Below, piece by piece: positions 26,593 to 38,049 of a stretch of DNA of 64,000 bases. Under the pieces are notes generated by a model. The model was not told the DNA's origin, did no database searches, and saw only the letters and a program-made list of their open reading frames with translations. Source of the stretch: Haemaphysalis longicornis (taxonomy: Eukaryota > Arthropoda > Arachnida > Ixodida > Ixodidae). The stretch covers positions 105,440,417-105,504,416 of the forward strand of contig CM023449.1 of NCBI GenBank assembly GCA_013339765.2, given 5' to 3'. The stretch's first letter is position 1; every line of letters starts with the position of its first letter. The translations under genes were made by a program, and so were the position numbers.

Positions 26593-26990
26593 CTATGCAA
26601 GATGAGAGAAGAAAAACAAAAAAGTTAAAAATATGAAATGGAAAAGATGTGACGTGATGCGGAAACACATCTTATACAAAACTCTGCCCGTTTTTGTGGT
26701 CCGAAGAAAATCCACGAGAGCGCTAATTGCTCGTTTAGCCTGACTGGAACCCGAACTAGGACCCAAAACAGCCATCAGCTCAAGTCCCGCACGAAGCTGC
26801 CTGCACCAAGATAATATGAGTGTCTGTATATGCACGGTGTACTTTGAACACACGCATATAGCATGATGAATGTCTTCTCTGAGTCACCTGTAGAACAAAG
26901 AGGTGAGGATGCCTGCTTGATTTTGTACAGGCAATGTCCTGTGTAGGCCCCATTCAAACGTAGCGTATGCAGAATGGCTTACTCCTGCTT
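26593..26990 (-). pseudogene. LINE ORF2 C-terminal fragment
   Basis: Minus-strand frames carry TGHCLYKIKQASSPLCSTGD (about 26945-26885) followed by a degenerate EHxxxxC block. Further on is LSWCRQLRAGLELMAVLGPS (about 26810-26750), then SQAKRAISALVDFLRTTKTG. This pattern (TGHC, SPLC, then a C-terminal helix) is the tail of R1/I-type LINE polyproteins downstream of RNase H. Frameshifts separate the pieces. The endonuclease fragment at 27.7-28.0 kb may belong to the same internally deleted copy. Confidence 0.55.
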
Positions 26991-27674
26991 GCTAAGTCCA
27001 GGTGGCTTTCTGAAGGGCACTTGGAATCAATCGCATTAAGAGGTGCGTATTGGTGCCTTGGATCAGTCCAGCTAGACATCTGAGCTTTCCATACGGTTGA
27101 TGAGGCGAGTATTGCGGCTTCCTTAGGGCTTTACCTATGTAAGTTTGTGTAGTTGATGAGTGGTCACTCCCGTATGGGTTAGGGCCCTCATCCCACAGGA
27201 GAAATGGTAGGAGAACCGCAGAAGAACAGCACGTTTCATTTTGTTTTTATTGTGATGATAAAACAAAAGTGCTGGGAAGAAGACTGTAACAAACCGCCCG
27301 CGAGCTGATGCAACTGTTTCTTATTCGAAAAAAAAACCTGTGTGAGGGAGCCCTCTGCGACGTTCAACAGCACTGTGTTTGAATTTTTGAACAGGATGAT
27401 GCATTGATAAAAAAATAGAAGGAAAAACCGGCTTCTTTGTGGGCATGTGCAATATTCGATAGATACTCATGTTCGTTTTTCCAATAGAGAACGTTTTGCT
27501 TGTGGGCTCGTCCGGTCCTTGTTACACTGGTCTTGTGGTTGATGCGCTGTTTTTCTGTTCTTAGAAATGCAGAACCAGTAGGAGGTCATTGTGTGAAAAA
27601 GTGTTGTTTCCTAAGTTATGGTATCTAGACTGCTAAATGTTTTGTAGGCGTAATCCTGAGGATGTTAGAAACTT
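26991..27674. other. Unannotated stretch between two LINE fragments
   Basis: No recognisable motif. The position between a minus-strand endonuclease fragment and a minus-strand C-terminal fragment suggests LINE-derived sequence too decayed to read. Confidence 0.35.
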
Positions 27675-28010
27675 TCAATGAGCCGACGATGGCCATCCTC
27701 GCCAGACAAACTCAGAGTGTATTCTGAGCATTGTGAACAAAAAGAATTGGTTCCAGCAACTGGGGTGACACAGCCTCCAAATGTGAGCTGGATAGCTGGT
27801 AATCTGGAATAATGTAGCGGGAGCATACCGTATTATTATCTCAACCTCTAATCGGCGGATTGCGATACCCTCCGGTGCAGTTTTCAGGTTGATTGACTGG
27901 CATTCTGATAAGTTCAGAGAGACAATGGCCACACCACTCGAACAGTATTCTCGTTCTGTGCCAGCAGCCGAAGAATGGCATGTAAAACCTAACCTCAAGA
28001 ATTTCGGGAA
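27675..28010 (-). pseudogene. LINE endonuclease fragment
   Basis: A 107-codon minus-strand frame resembles the middle of an R1/I-type APE endonuclease: CSSGVAIVSLNL, then APEGIAIRRLEVEIIIRYAP, then LRIHSEFVWRGWPSSAH where GDFNAH-ELWG would be usual. The catalytic GDFN is not preserved. Upstream QET and downstream SDH blocks are absent. Confidence 0.5.
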
Positions 28011-28081
28011 TGTGCTAAGGCTCTGCTAAAAAGAAGACGCTGGGCATGCTGGTGTTCGGGAAGCCTTTGGAAGTAGAGGAA

Positions 28082-28690
28082 GAAGATTTTCGTGCCATCA
28101 TCATCATCATCATCATCACCAGCCTATCTGTTCCCACCGCAGGGCAAAGGCCTCTCCCTATATTCTCCAAATACCCTGGTTCTGTGCAAACTGTGACCAA
28201 TTATCCCGGCAAAACTTCTTGATCTTATCTGCCCATCTAACATTCTGCTGACCCCTGAAACGCTAGCCTTCACTAGGGGTCCACTCTGTTACCGCTATTG
28301 ACCCACGGTCATCTGGCCTTCTCATTCCATGCCCTGCCCACGTCCATTTCGTCTTCCTAATTCCTACTAATATGTCCATAATACCGTTTGTTCCCTCACC
28401 CACTCCGCTCTTTTGTCCCTTATGTTACACCTATCATTTTCCGCTCCATTGCACACTGAGTAGTTCTCAATTTAAGTTGAATCCTCTTAGCCAGCCTCCA
28501 AGTTTCTGCCCCGTAGGTGAGTACCGGTAAGATGTAGCTGTCATGCACTTTCTTCAGGGATAATGGTAGGCTACTATTCATTTTCTGAGAATGTGTGCCG
28601 TATGCACTCCACCGAATTCTTATCCTTCGTGCTATGGCCAACACCAAAGGTAGTCTTCGTGCAATCTCTACTTGACCCCTAAATGTGGCT
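28082..28690 (-). pseudogene. RTE-type LINE 3' end
   Basis: On the minus strand, SYILPVLTYGAETWRLAKR (about 28545-28490) is followed by LRTTQCAMERKMIGV, and further frames carry KWTWAGHGMRRPDDR and WTPSEG. These are the characteristic end of RTE-clade polyproteins (LTYGSETW, AMERxMLG, WAGHI-R--D-R). The 3' tail on this strand is a TGA repeat (ATC on the plus strand, 28097-28120), as expected for RTE. Stops are present. The RT catalytic core is absent. Confidence 0.75.
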
Positions 28691-28769
28691 CTCTTGTCGG
28701 CTTCCGTACTTAACTGACTCGCCCTTATATAATTTTATGAAATTTTCCCTTCTAATGCTAAATTACTTT

Positions 28770-29815
28770 CTCTGTTTCTTTACAGGCCTACTACAGAATA
28801 ACCTGAACGGTTTCTTTTTCCAAGCCATTATTTCAACAGATGCATCTGTCCGGAAGGAGAAAGCAGGGGCGAGTATTTTTTGTCCCGGTCTACATTGGGC
28901 CATTTCCCTGTGGTTGCCTAATTTTATTGCTTCTCTCCAAGCAGAATTTCTCGCGTTCGTCTTGTCCCTTCGTGATCTTGTCCCTACGTCTCTTCGTAAA
29001 CAGGCAATATTTCTCACAGATTTTTTTAATCTTATTTCTGCACTTACTTCCTCAACTTCACCCCAAATACGTGGAGCTCTTGCTTCTTTCTCGCTTCCCA
29101 CCCTCGGAGAAATTCGTTGGGTTTGGGTACCCTCACATGCAGGTATGCTCTGGCGAATGGCGCAATGAATAGGCGCATGCTCAGGCGAAATTGCATTGGG
29201 TGGTTCAATAGTGGGGTTCTCCAGCCCATTTACCGCATCATTTCGGTTGTCTTTTGTAGGCTACCCTTACTTCGAATTATGCCTGATTCTATTTACGAAG
29301 CCTTAAGCTCGAGCACCTTCGGCACTTATGGATGTGCATCACAAGCCAGTCACGAGCTAGCAAAGCCACCGTCACTTTCTTTCATTTGCGCGCGGCAAAT
29401 TTATTTCTACCATGGTAATCTGGCACCATTGCCGCTAAGCGCATTCTGCGATGAACCAGAAACTATCAATCATTTCATCTCCTACCAACAATTCCCCTAA
29501 TAGTACAAAGGTACTTAGAAGGCACATGCATTCGGCTAATCCTCTCACTGTCCGCTACACCGATTTTGTCATTCGGGGCGAAAGAACTAGTTTTCATCCA
29601 TCGAGCATTTGTCCCTTGTGTTGCACTTATTCCTTCTCGAATCAGGCCGTCTGCCTTATTAGCTATAATTTTGCCAGGCTGGATTTCCCTGTCAAGGCTA
29701 TGCGCGCCCTGTACACTGCAGCGTTCGAGCTACATTTTTAATTTGTTATTCTTACTAGCTAATTTTTATTCAATTGCATTTTACAATTTTCATTAAAATT
29801 TAAAATCCCCCACTC
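28770..29815 (+). pseudogene. LINE RNase H and C-terminal region
   Basis: A plus-strand frame (28683-29168) contains an RNase H domain. ISTDASVRKEKAGASIFCPG (catalytic Asp, about 28828) is followed by SLQAEFLAFVLSLRDL (catalytic Glu, about 28935) and AIFLTDFFNLISALTS (catalytic Asp, about 29005). WVWVPSHAG comes at about 29123. The frame breaks before the last catalytic block. Downstream pieces carry CDEPETINHFI (about 29449), the ET-x-xH tail typical of these polyproteins. The R1/I-type RT upstream is missing, so the copy is 5'-truncated. Confidence 0.75.
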
Positions 29816-30060
29816 TTACTACCCGGGTTCTAAAAGAACCAAATCCTTTCTAATACTTAAATGTTTTTTGTTTCCCCAAAAAACTACATAGATTCGTTTT
29901 AGTTAGGCAATCTTTGCTGGTCAATTGCTGGGAGTGCGCATGAGCCATCTCGCTGGTACCACCACCATCAAGGTGATCGCTTCGGTGTAAATACGTCCGT
30001 TAAATACACCTTGATTTTCAGGTATTCCTCTCCGTAACGTCTTGCAAAAGGTGTCCCTCC
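29816..30060. other. Possible LTR remnant before Gypsy relic
   Basis: The run CTCGCTGGTACCACCACCATC to CTCTCCGTAACGTCTTGC (about 29950-30045) sits where a 5' LTR should lie relative to the gag relic that follows. I see no paired 3' LTR, so this is a guess from position. Confidence 0.25.
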
Positions 30061-30093
30061 CTCTCGCCTCGGCTTCCTAAATGTAGAGGCTTC

Positions 30094-31165
30094 GTGAGCC
30101 TTCATCGCGTATTTCCGAAGCGGCTGTCACAATCATTCTTCAAGAATGACACCTCCAAGCGAGTGGCCGACCCCTCTGTCATCGTTCCTAAGCCCCCTGA
30201 GCCAGGTTTCTTCACCGGTGCTGACAATGTCGACGTAGAAGATTGGCTCAACCTCTACGAGTGGCCAGCACCCACAACCCGTGGAACCCCATGCTGACGC
30301 TTCCCAAAGTCGTTGCTTCTTCAAACGTACGGCATCCACGTGGTACAAGACGAATGAAGCCACTCTCACCGTCTCAGACGTTTGTAAAGCCGGGCTTTTG
30401 GAAATTGTCGGCACATCGTATCCCGTCAGCTACGTGGAAAAAATGAACTCGCGTCCCGTTCCCAAGCATCGATCAAGCCGTATATCTCGTACATAAAGAC
30501 GTTCTGGGTCTCCCTCAAAGCTTCGATGATAAGATTACAGAGCTTGAAGAGGTTGGGTACGTGCTTAAAAAAGCTGGCGATGCCTTCCGCTTTCTCTGAT
30601 GAAAGGATTGTACGACAGGAAAAGCCATCTTGAAAAAATGCCATCGATTTGAGCAAGCAAAGAGCCGCCGCATCTCGGAGCAGTTGAAACGGCTGCTCAA
30701 CACGCTGCGCTTCTTCTGCAAAGCTCCATCCTTTCAGTCGTTTTCACCCATGACTTCTTTACACCACGCCCTTGAACAAACCCCCAACAATATAGCACGC
30801 AAAGATCTGGAAACGACTGCGCCTGCCGAAACTATGCATGAGGCCGGGAACCGCACTGTTCCAGCCATGTCGCTTTTTCAAGCTGTCTTGCGTGACGAAG
30901 TTATTAACATGGCCTCCAGGCAGTATTGTCCGGCACTCCTCCTGCTTTCTGCTGCTCGAATGCCCCACCCCGACCACGAAATGTGTACGGTCCCCCACGC
31001 CACCGAAACCACGCTGACTGGAGAGCGCCGTATGACACGGCCATTTGTTTGACGTGGAGGCATGTTGGGCACGTCCACTACTGCAGCAACCACTGGTCCT
31101 CCCGAAGTACCTTTCGGGATGATGTCGTGCGCGGCGACGGACACAAACTAATCGCTGCTTCAATT
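30094..31165 (+). pseudogene. Gypsy gag relic
   Basis: Starts with a basic segment and PPEPGFFTGADNVDVEDWLN (about 30196-30252), the capsid N-terminal signature found in many arthropod Gypsy gags. NPMLTLPKVVASS (after a frameshift near 30290) and TWYKTNEATLTVSDVCKAGL follow (about 30335-30390). Beyond several stops are MASRQYCP (about 30908), PRPRNVYGPPRHRNHADWRA (about 30970-31030) and a zinc-knuckle-like ICLTWRHVGHVHYCSN (about 31045-31090). In the knuckle the second cysteine is replaced. At least four frame breaks are visible. Confidence 0.7.
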
Positions 31166-31334
31166 TGAGACCCCATTATGTTCAGATGCCTCACCGGCGA
31201 GCTAAAACTTCCAGTCACGTCACCCTTCTCGCTCCCCATACCCTTGTCGAATTTCGCCGCACACTTCCAACCGTTTATCTGGGGGAAATGAACTGAAGCG
31301 GCTCCCGGAGGTGACGCTGCACCGACTCACCACA

Positions 31335-31472
31335 GGCGTTCAACTCGACCCTAAAAAAGTGCATGACATCAAGCATGGCCGCAATCCTTTGGCTGAGCCA
31401 CGCGCTCATTCAAGGTCGTCCGATGTTTTCTCGGCTTATGCTCCTACTTCCAGTGTTGTTTAAGAGGATTTG
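31335..31472 (+). repeat. Misplaced duplicate of Gypsy RT segment
   Basis: It begins GGCGTTCAACTCGACCC and ends TTGTTTAAGAGGATTTG. It matches 32478-32601 nearly throughout, apart from a ~14-base difference after ATCAAGCA. It lies between gag/protease debris and the RT, where this segment does not belong. Confidence 0.85.
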
Positions 31473-31899
31473 TTGCGCCAGTCCTTGATGTCTACTCACC
31501 CGCAACGCCGGCCTTCCCCACACCATTTGGACCATACGAAAGAAGCGCGCTTTTATACATTTTCTGAACTTTTGATTCACCACGGAGGTCTTCCGCAAAG
31601 AATGACTGTCAGAGTCTGGAATTCCAAATGTCGGCTTCTGCCGTAGATGCCATATCACCTTCACCTGCTTCGCCTGCTACACCACTACCCATTAAATTCG
31701 ACTCTATGATCAGCCATGACCTCCCCACACCAGGTCCACCTTCTTTATGAGCTCTTGGCCTCATGCCATGACACATCTGACTTGGAAAGTTCAGTGTTAG
31801 GCTGAACTACATACACATCGCATCGACGCAGGTGACGCCAGGCTCCTACAGAGACACCCTTCCACAGGCCCCCATCCACAGGGGCCCATATAGCGTGTC

Positions 31900-32656
31900 C
31901 CAAGCTGAACGGCGCGTCATCCAAGCCGAAGTTTACTAATGATTTGCAAGGTTATTACTGAGCTTCGAGCAGCCCTCTGAACATCACCAGTCGTGCTGGT
32001 AAAAAGAAGGGCTGCACCTGGTGAGTTTCCCGTTGGTTATTGGCATCTTAATTATATTACTAAAAGAGACGTCTTCCCTATACCAGGATTGATGATGCCC
32101 ATGAATGTTCAGATAGTGCTACATATTTTCTCTGCTATTGACCGTCGCTCTGGGTACTGTTGACTAAATGGACAGAGAGTAGACCGCTTCCATCAGACCA
32201 CAGGCCTCTGCCAGTTCAAAATTATGCCGCTCGAACTATGCGAATGCTCCCGCAACGGCCAAACACATGCTGGGCACTCTCCTGCCCGGTTCGAAAATGC
32301 TCAACGGCTTGAGCTACCTAGACGAGGTAACTGTATTTTCACCGTCTTTTGTAACGCATCTAATGCCACCTTTCAGAGACATCCTCGTAATATTTCGACA
32401 ATGGGGTCTTTATGTGAACTCTCAAAATGTCGCCTTGGCCGCCGAAGATAACTATCTTTGGCCTTCTTGTTTGCAATGGCGTTCAACCCGACCCTAAAAA
32501 AGTGCATGACATCAAGCAAATCCCTGAGCCACGCTCATTCAAGGTCGTCCGATGTTTTCTCGGCTTATGCTCCTACTTCCAGTGTTGTTTAAGAGGATTT
32601 GCTAACATCGCGCACCCTCTGATAGACTTTCTAAAAAAGGATACTGAGTTCAATTG
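31900..32656 (+). pseudogene. Gypsy reverse transcriptase relic
   Basis: Frames broken many times carry RT debris. VFPIPG (about 32070) stands for the YPLPRID block and AIDRRSGYC (about 32140) for SIDLRSGYWQ. GLCQFKIMPLELCECS follows where MPFGLCNAPATF is usual (about 32205-32250). The catalytic box reads YLDE (32315-32326), with Asp to Glu at the second acidic position. VRCFLGLCSYFQCCLRGFAN (32540-32600) is the connection motif. The element is dead. Confidence 0.75.
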
Positions 32657-33475
32657 AGTCGAATCTCCAGAAGTCGAGTTTGAATTTGAATTGAATTGTT
32701 TTTTTGGCAACAAAACGAGATTGCCGTGGGGTTATCGCCGTAGGAAACATTTTATTTAGCCTTACTAGGCGCAAGCCCCGGCAGCAGAAAAACACAAACG
32801 GCTGTTTGTTACAGAAAGAAGATCCGCCTACAAGTTTTTATTGAAACCATATACAATTCTAATACGACTATAGAACTATATCAGGCTAACTATGCACACT
32901 TTATATCTATTTCTTGAGCATACAGAGTAGTATTTACAGTCGAATTTTGTAAGTATAAGATTGGCTAATAAATTAACTCGCTTTACACACGAATAAATAC
33001 TGTTTTTACAGTGATTGCAGTACAAAAAATTGTTACACAAAACACGCGCAAATTAACAGAAAAAAAAGCAAAGTAGGTGAGTTAAGAACAAAACGAAATT
33101 GCTCGAGTAGAAGCCATTTTACGTTCCTTTAGAAAGCTAACAGAGAGCAGAAGCTTGGCATCACACCAAGTATAAAAGAACACTATTCAAAAGCTGTGAT
33201 ACCTTTTCTTGAGGCAGTTGCATGCCGTATTCTCTCCCGTTCCGAATTTTGCTTAAATGCTGTGTGCCTAAATCTATAATGCGGACCAGTATTTGTATAT
33301 AAGGGGTAAAAAAATGCTGGGTCTCATTTCAAGTTCAAGAAGTCTATTTCGACTAGGCGTTGATTATAGGTGTTTTTTTTATATATATTTTTATTTTTTT
33401 TAAATTAATAGGTGTTTTTTTATATTTATTATTTAGCGTCATATGAATTACGAAGAGACATGTTGTGTACCTGAT
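32657..33475. other. A/T-rich stretch without genes
   Basis: No motif recognised. The last 120 bases are T-rich (33361-33420), with TATTTTTATTTTTTT-like runs, possibly an insertion-site tail just before the I-like LINE. Confidence 0.4.
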
Positions 33476-33746
33476 ACCCCCCCCCCCCCCACGGGGCACC
33501 TTGAGTAATCTTGGTGACGGTACTGGCGATACCGCGGACCCCGAGGCCCCCCATCATAAGCTGTGACCTACCGTGGTGAGGTGTTTTTAAGGTGAAGGGT
33601 AGAAGCCGTAAACGGTGGCCGTCGGAGCCTTGGTCAAGCTCCGGCCGATGGGCTGCCTGCCTGTCTACCAGGCAGGGAGCTCCGGGACCTCTTTGACTAC
33701 CAGGGTAAGGCCAAAGGAGAAAGTACCCCGGTCTCCCTGCTTTCCA

Positions 33747-35178
33747 ATGTATCATTTGGCATTTTCAACCCCCCCCCCCCTTAAACGTGATCGGCCCCCG
33801 AAAAGGGGCCGCACCGAAGTTTCCTTTCCACCCCTACCAACTATCACCGTTCCGAAACATGACAACTATCCCCGTTTTGTGGTCCTTGAATCAATAGACA
33901 AATCCAAACCCGTCTCCTCCCAATCTGTATTCCTCGTCTCCAAGTTCCTTGAAGGAATCATTGGCAAATCTTTCGAGGCAAAAAAACTACGAACAGGCGA
34001 AGTGTTGGTTTAAGACAAGACGCAGCAGCAAGCCACAAATCTCCTGACCCAAACCCGCATGGCAGATCTGGACATGACTATCACACCCCACCGCAGCCTC
34101 AACAGCTCGCAGGGGGTGATATCTCAGCCAGATCTGCTAAGTGAAACAGAGGCTGACCTTCTGGAAGATCAGCCTCTGGAAGGTCAGCCTCAGACAGCTG
34201 TTACGCCTGAAGGATCAGGGCGTAACAGCTGTCAGGAGGATCACCATCCGTCGCGACAATGTAAAAATACCAAGAGGGCACGTAATCTTAACTTCCAGCA
34301 GTTCAAAACTTCCTGAGCACATCAATGCTGGTTTCATTAGGTGTGGTGTACGTCCGTACATACCTAACCCGCGCCCTTGCTACAAGTGCCAGCGGTTCGG
34401 GCACGCTACGACTTCTTGCTGCGGCAAACAGACGTGCGCAAAACGCGCCGCACACGACCACCCCACTATAAAGTGTGACTCCACCACCTTCAGCTGCGCA
34501 AACTGTCAGGGGCCACGCGCGGCATGGTCCCGAAGCTGTGAGAAGTTTCACCAGGAGAAGAAGATAATCCACGTAAAAGTAACCGAGAACATCTCCTTCC
34601 CTGAGGCGCGAAAGAGGTTCGCCTTTTTCCCCCTGGGGAGGTACGCCGACGCAGCTCGCCGGGGGGCGGAGCGGCGTCTTGTTTTGGCGGGGACCCAGTA
34701 CCGCGAGTCGGACTCGGTCCCGCCGCCGCCCCCCTCTGGGTTGCCTTAGGCAGCCCAACCCGCCTCCGCACCACTCGCTGAGCCAGCAGCGGCTGTGGTG
34801 GCAACCACGTCTCGTGAAGATGCTGCTGCACCCACTGTTTCCTCCTCTCCACCAGCCCGAAGCACCTGCGAGGGCCCGGAAAGGATGGAGCTGGAGGAAA
34901 CCGCAGCAGTTCGCACCTCCGCCGCACTGCCTGTGCCACCCGGGGCGCTCCTGACGCCCTCGGCGGTCGCGGCCAAAACGAAGGGCACCGCAAAGGGTGC
35001 CCAGTCCAAGTCTAGGGGGCCCAGTCCGCTGGGCACCCCCTTGCCCTCAGATGACGACCTAGACGTCGGGCCGTTCCGGCATGCACCACAGCGGAAGGAA
35101 CGGGCTCCGGCGTCCAGGTCAGTAGAGAAAATGAAAAAGCCCCTTCCAAGAGTACAAGCCCCGAAATCCGATACGTAA
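33747..35178 (+). pseudogene. I-like LINE ORF1 (nucleic-acid-binding protein)
   Basis: The ATG at 33747 is chosen because the minus-strand relative starts in the same way, with the conserved PPKRGRTEV just inside. An N-terminal domain (HDNYPRFVVLESIDKSKP, about 33858-33910) is broken by stops near 34013. A fold-back scar at 34149-34233 changes frame. Then NPRPCYKCQRFGHATTSC (34367-34420) gives an intact first knuckle. The second (CAKRAAHDHPTIKC) has lost a cysteine and the third (CANCQGPRAAWSRSC) its histidine. A stop at 34747 separates the low-complexity Pro/Ala/Ser-rich C-terminus, which ends at the TAA of 35176. ORF1 proteins coat the element RNA. Confidence 0.75.
34149..34233. repeat. Double fold-back scar inside ORF1
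   Basis: Two adjacent perfect inverted repeats lie within 85 bp. Arms GAGGCTGACCTT (34149-34160) pair with 34180-34191, and arms GACAGCTGTTACGCC (34193-34207) pair with 34219-34233. The second arm of the last pair is the conserved ORF1 coding sequence (GVTAV). The first looks like an inserted reverse-complement copy, which shifts the frame. Confidence 0.8.
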
Positions 35179-35231
35179 ACACACACATAGTCCTGCAGAT
35201 GTAAACTTCAATAATCGGAAGAGAAAATATC

Positions 35232-36091
35232 ATGCAATAGAATTGCAGAGGCCTTCGTAAAAATCTTGATGATGTTTATGAGTTACTGCATCCAATCAGC
35301 CAAGCGTCATGTGTATACAAGAAACACACTTAAATTCCAGACATACAAACTTTTTGAATAGTTACCAGGTATTTAGGAAGGACAGGGTTGGAGGTGGTAC
35401 ATCTTCCGGGGGTGGGGCCATCATTGCCCGAAAGTCCTTGGGGTGTCATTCTATCCTGTTACAGACCGTTCTTGAGGCTGTTGCCATTCGTACCATAATT
35501 TTCAATAGGCAAATAACTCTATGCTCAGTTTACATACCTTCTGATTTCCAGCTGTTGAGCTCGGATTTCGAGGGCCTTGTGGATCAGCAACCCACACCTT
35601 TCATTCTTTTAGGCGACTTCAACGCACATAACTCTCTTTGGGGCTCTGCTCGCGAAGATGCCCGAGGTCGCCTTATGGAAAAATATCTAACATCTTCGGG
35701 AGCATGTCTATTCAATACAAACAAGCCTACATACCATAATATAGGACACAACAGTTATTCACAGCTCGATTTGGCGATTGGCTCTGCAGTACTCTTTGCA
35801 TCTCTAGAATGGGACGTTGGCCCTAACCCATATGGTAGTGACCACTTCCCAACCACATTACTATACTTAGGTAAAGGCCCGAGCAGTCCATCTTCCCATA
35901 ACAGGTTCAATGAAGATATAGCGAACTGGAGTACATTTACAGAGCATCTAAACTACACCACACATCCATTGAACACCTACACGTTGAAGAAGCTACCCAA
36001 CTCCTCACGGCGCACATCCTCGACGCGCCGAGAAGTCCATTCCCCACGCCTCTGGTGCCCCGCGCAATCAGAGGAGGCCGTGGTGGAATGA
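35232..36091 (+). pseudogene. I-like LINE ORF2 endonuclease domain
   Basis: ORF2 opens near 35232, where an in-frame TAG (35238-35240) precedes NCRGLRKNLDDVYELL. A frame change near 35310 leads to MCIQETHLNSRHTNFL (catalytic Glu of the QET motif, 35309-35356). Next are SGGGAIIARKSLG, ILLGDFNAHNSLWGSAREDA (Asp/Asn catalytic block, 35604-35663), SQLDLAIGSA (35760) and YGSDHFP (Asp-His catalytic pair, 35830-35850). The full APE-type active-site set is present, so this domain is the best kept part of the element. Such enzymes nick target DNA to prime reverse transcription. Confidence 0.85.
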
Positions 36092-37829
36092 GGACTGTAG
36101 GCGGGCGCGAGAGGCCCAGAACAAGGCGTGGGGTATCCTTCGACGGTACCCCACATCGGGCAACCTTATTTTGTTCAAACGGGCCAAAGCGTTAGGAAAA
36201 CGTGTGCGCCGTGAGGCAAAACGAGAGAGTTGGCGCACCTTCCTTACATCTATTAACTCATACACAGACACACACAAAGTCTGGACACGAATACGAGAAC
36301 TTAAAGGACAACATACACATAGCCTGCCCCTGGTTAGTACAACAGGGGACACACTGGAAGACCAGGCTAACACACCTGCACAACACTTTCAACACGTTTC
36401 CAGCTCTGCACACTACACAAACACTTTCCTGAGACATAAAACCGCTTGTGAAAAGGAGTGCTTACATGATAATAATAGGTGAAAATCTGGTTACAACTCT
36501 GAATTTACCCTCTATGAGCTGAAGGCTGCCCTGAGCACATGTAAACGTTCAGCTCCAGGCGCAGATCAGATTATATACACAATAATACAACACCTACACC
36601 CAGATACTTTTGAAACACTCCTACACTTATACAACAACATACGGCTTTCGGGGCACATTCCGAATTCTTGGCGGAAGGCTATTGTAGTGGCGTTCCTGAA
36701 GGGGGGTAAGGACCCGTCTTCTCTTGCCAGTTACCGACCCATCGCCCTCACAAGCTGCCTGTACAAGCTTCTAGAAAAGATGATTAACAGGAGACTCGTG
36801 TACTTCTTAGAATACAATGGTCTTCTCGAGAGCTGCCAGGCCGGCTTCAGGGTGGGGCGATCCACAAACGACCAACTCGTCGCCCTTGAGTTGTATATAA
36901 AGGATGGCTTTGTCCACAAACAGTTTTGTGCTACGGTCTTTTTTGATCTTGAGAAAGCCTACGACACTGCTTGGCGATACGTGATACTTAGCGACCTGAA
37001 ATCATTCGGTGTTTCGGGCAATCTGTTTACACTCTTTATAGCTACCTGGCAGAACGAACCTTTCGTGTAAGAGTTGGTACTGCCCTTTCAAATGTTTTTG
37101 TGCAGGAAAATGGTGCGCCTCAAGGTCGCGTTTTGAGTTGTACGTTGTTCATAGTCAAGATGAACTCCCTTCGAAAGGCGTTGCCACGAACCATTTCCTG
37201 TACAATGTATGTAGATGATGTCCAAATATCTTTTAAGTGGTGTAATATGTCAATTTGCGAACGCCAATTCCAGCTTAGCGTTAATAAGCTGGCTGGCTGG
37301 GCTGATCAGAACGGTTAAGCTAAACCCAGTTAAGAGCACTTGTGTTCTGTTCTCCAAAAGGCGTGGGATCAGGCCAGATCCAGACATCAAACTGAATGGT
37401 GTCTCGATACCGGTTAAAAAAGAACACAAGTTCCTAGGTATAGTCCTTGATGAAAAACTTTCCTTTATCCCTCATATCAAACAACTAAAACAAAAATGTA
37501 TTAAAACACTGAATATTCTAAAGGTCTTGTCGCATCACTCGTACGGTGCTGACAAACAACTTCTGCTGCGAGTGTTCACCAGCCTGGTAGGCTCGAGCTT
37601 AGACTATGGGAGTGTTTTGTATGGTTCAGGAAGGGAAACTGCTTTGAAAATGCTCGACCCAGTGCAGCCCTTGGGCCTTCGACTTGCGTCTGGTGCTTTC
37701 CGGACTAGCCCCGTGCAAAGTCTGTACGTCGAGTGTGACAGATGGTGCCTGGGGTTCCAGCGCGAGTATGTCGATTTACTCTATGCTTTTAAGTTTCATC
37801 AATGTCTCACCATCCCCTTAAGTCTATAA
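36092..37829 (+). pseudogene. I-like LINE ORF2 reverse transcriptase
   Basis: A linker (36092-36470) with WNEDCRRAREAQNKAW precedes a stop at 36480. RT motifs follow: RSAPGADQIIYTII (36550), SWRKAIVVAFLKGGKDPSSL (36667-36726), ASYRPIALTSCLYKLLEKMI, QAGFRVGRSTNDQLVALEL (36837-36890) and ATVFFDLEKAYDTAWRY with the palm-A Asp (36932-36980). After a frameshift near 37065 come NGAPQGRVLSCTLFI (37105-37150) and the catalytic YVDD box (37208-37219). A further frame change at 37318 leads to LNPVKSTCVLFSKRRG and HKFLGIVLDEKLSFIPHI (37427-37480), ending at 37829. The three catalytic aspartates appear intact, but the frame is broken several times. Confidence 0.85.
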
Positions 37830-38049
37830 TGAACGATACATCTACATCCCAACTGTTTTTAAATCTTCTATCTATTTCTGCGCCTTTCTCGCTCAGGGCG
37901 AGGGAGAAAGCCGCTGAACTTTCTGTCTTGTTTTTAGACACTTTTACAACACTCTCATTGATTCTATAGCCCCATGGCATCTTCGTCCTGTATTGTGTGA
38001 TTTGTCGTTTACGCAATTTAAGAAAAACACGGTGCCCACAACTGCCGTT

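Larger units (their letters stand above)
30094..32656 (+). mobile_element. Ty3/Gypsy relic
   Basis: A plus-strand gag piece (30094-31165) is followed by protease-region debris and an RT piece (about 31900-32656). RNase H, integrase and 3' LTR are missing: the reading stops at 32656 and unrelated A/T-rich DNA follows. A 124-138-bp block from the RT connection region occurs both in place (32478-32601) and misplaced upstream (31335-31472). It is unrelated in detail to the better preserved Gypsy element at 53.6-59.05 kb. Confidence 0.75.

Noticed and set aside
34303..34993. Minus-strand frames of 151 and 167 codons
   Set aside because: They are shadows of the GC-rich LINE ORF1 on the plus strand.
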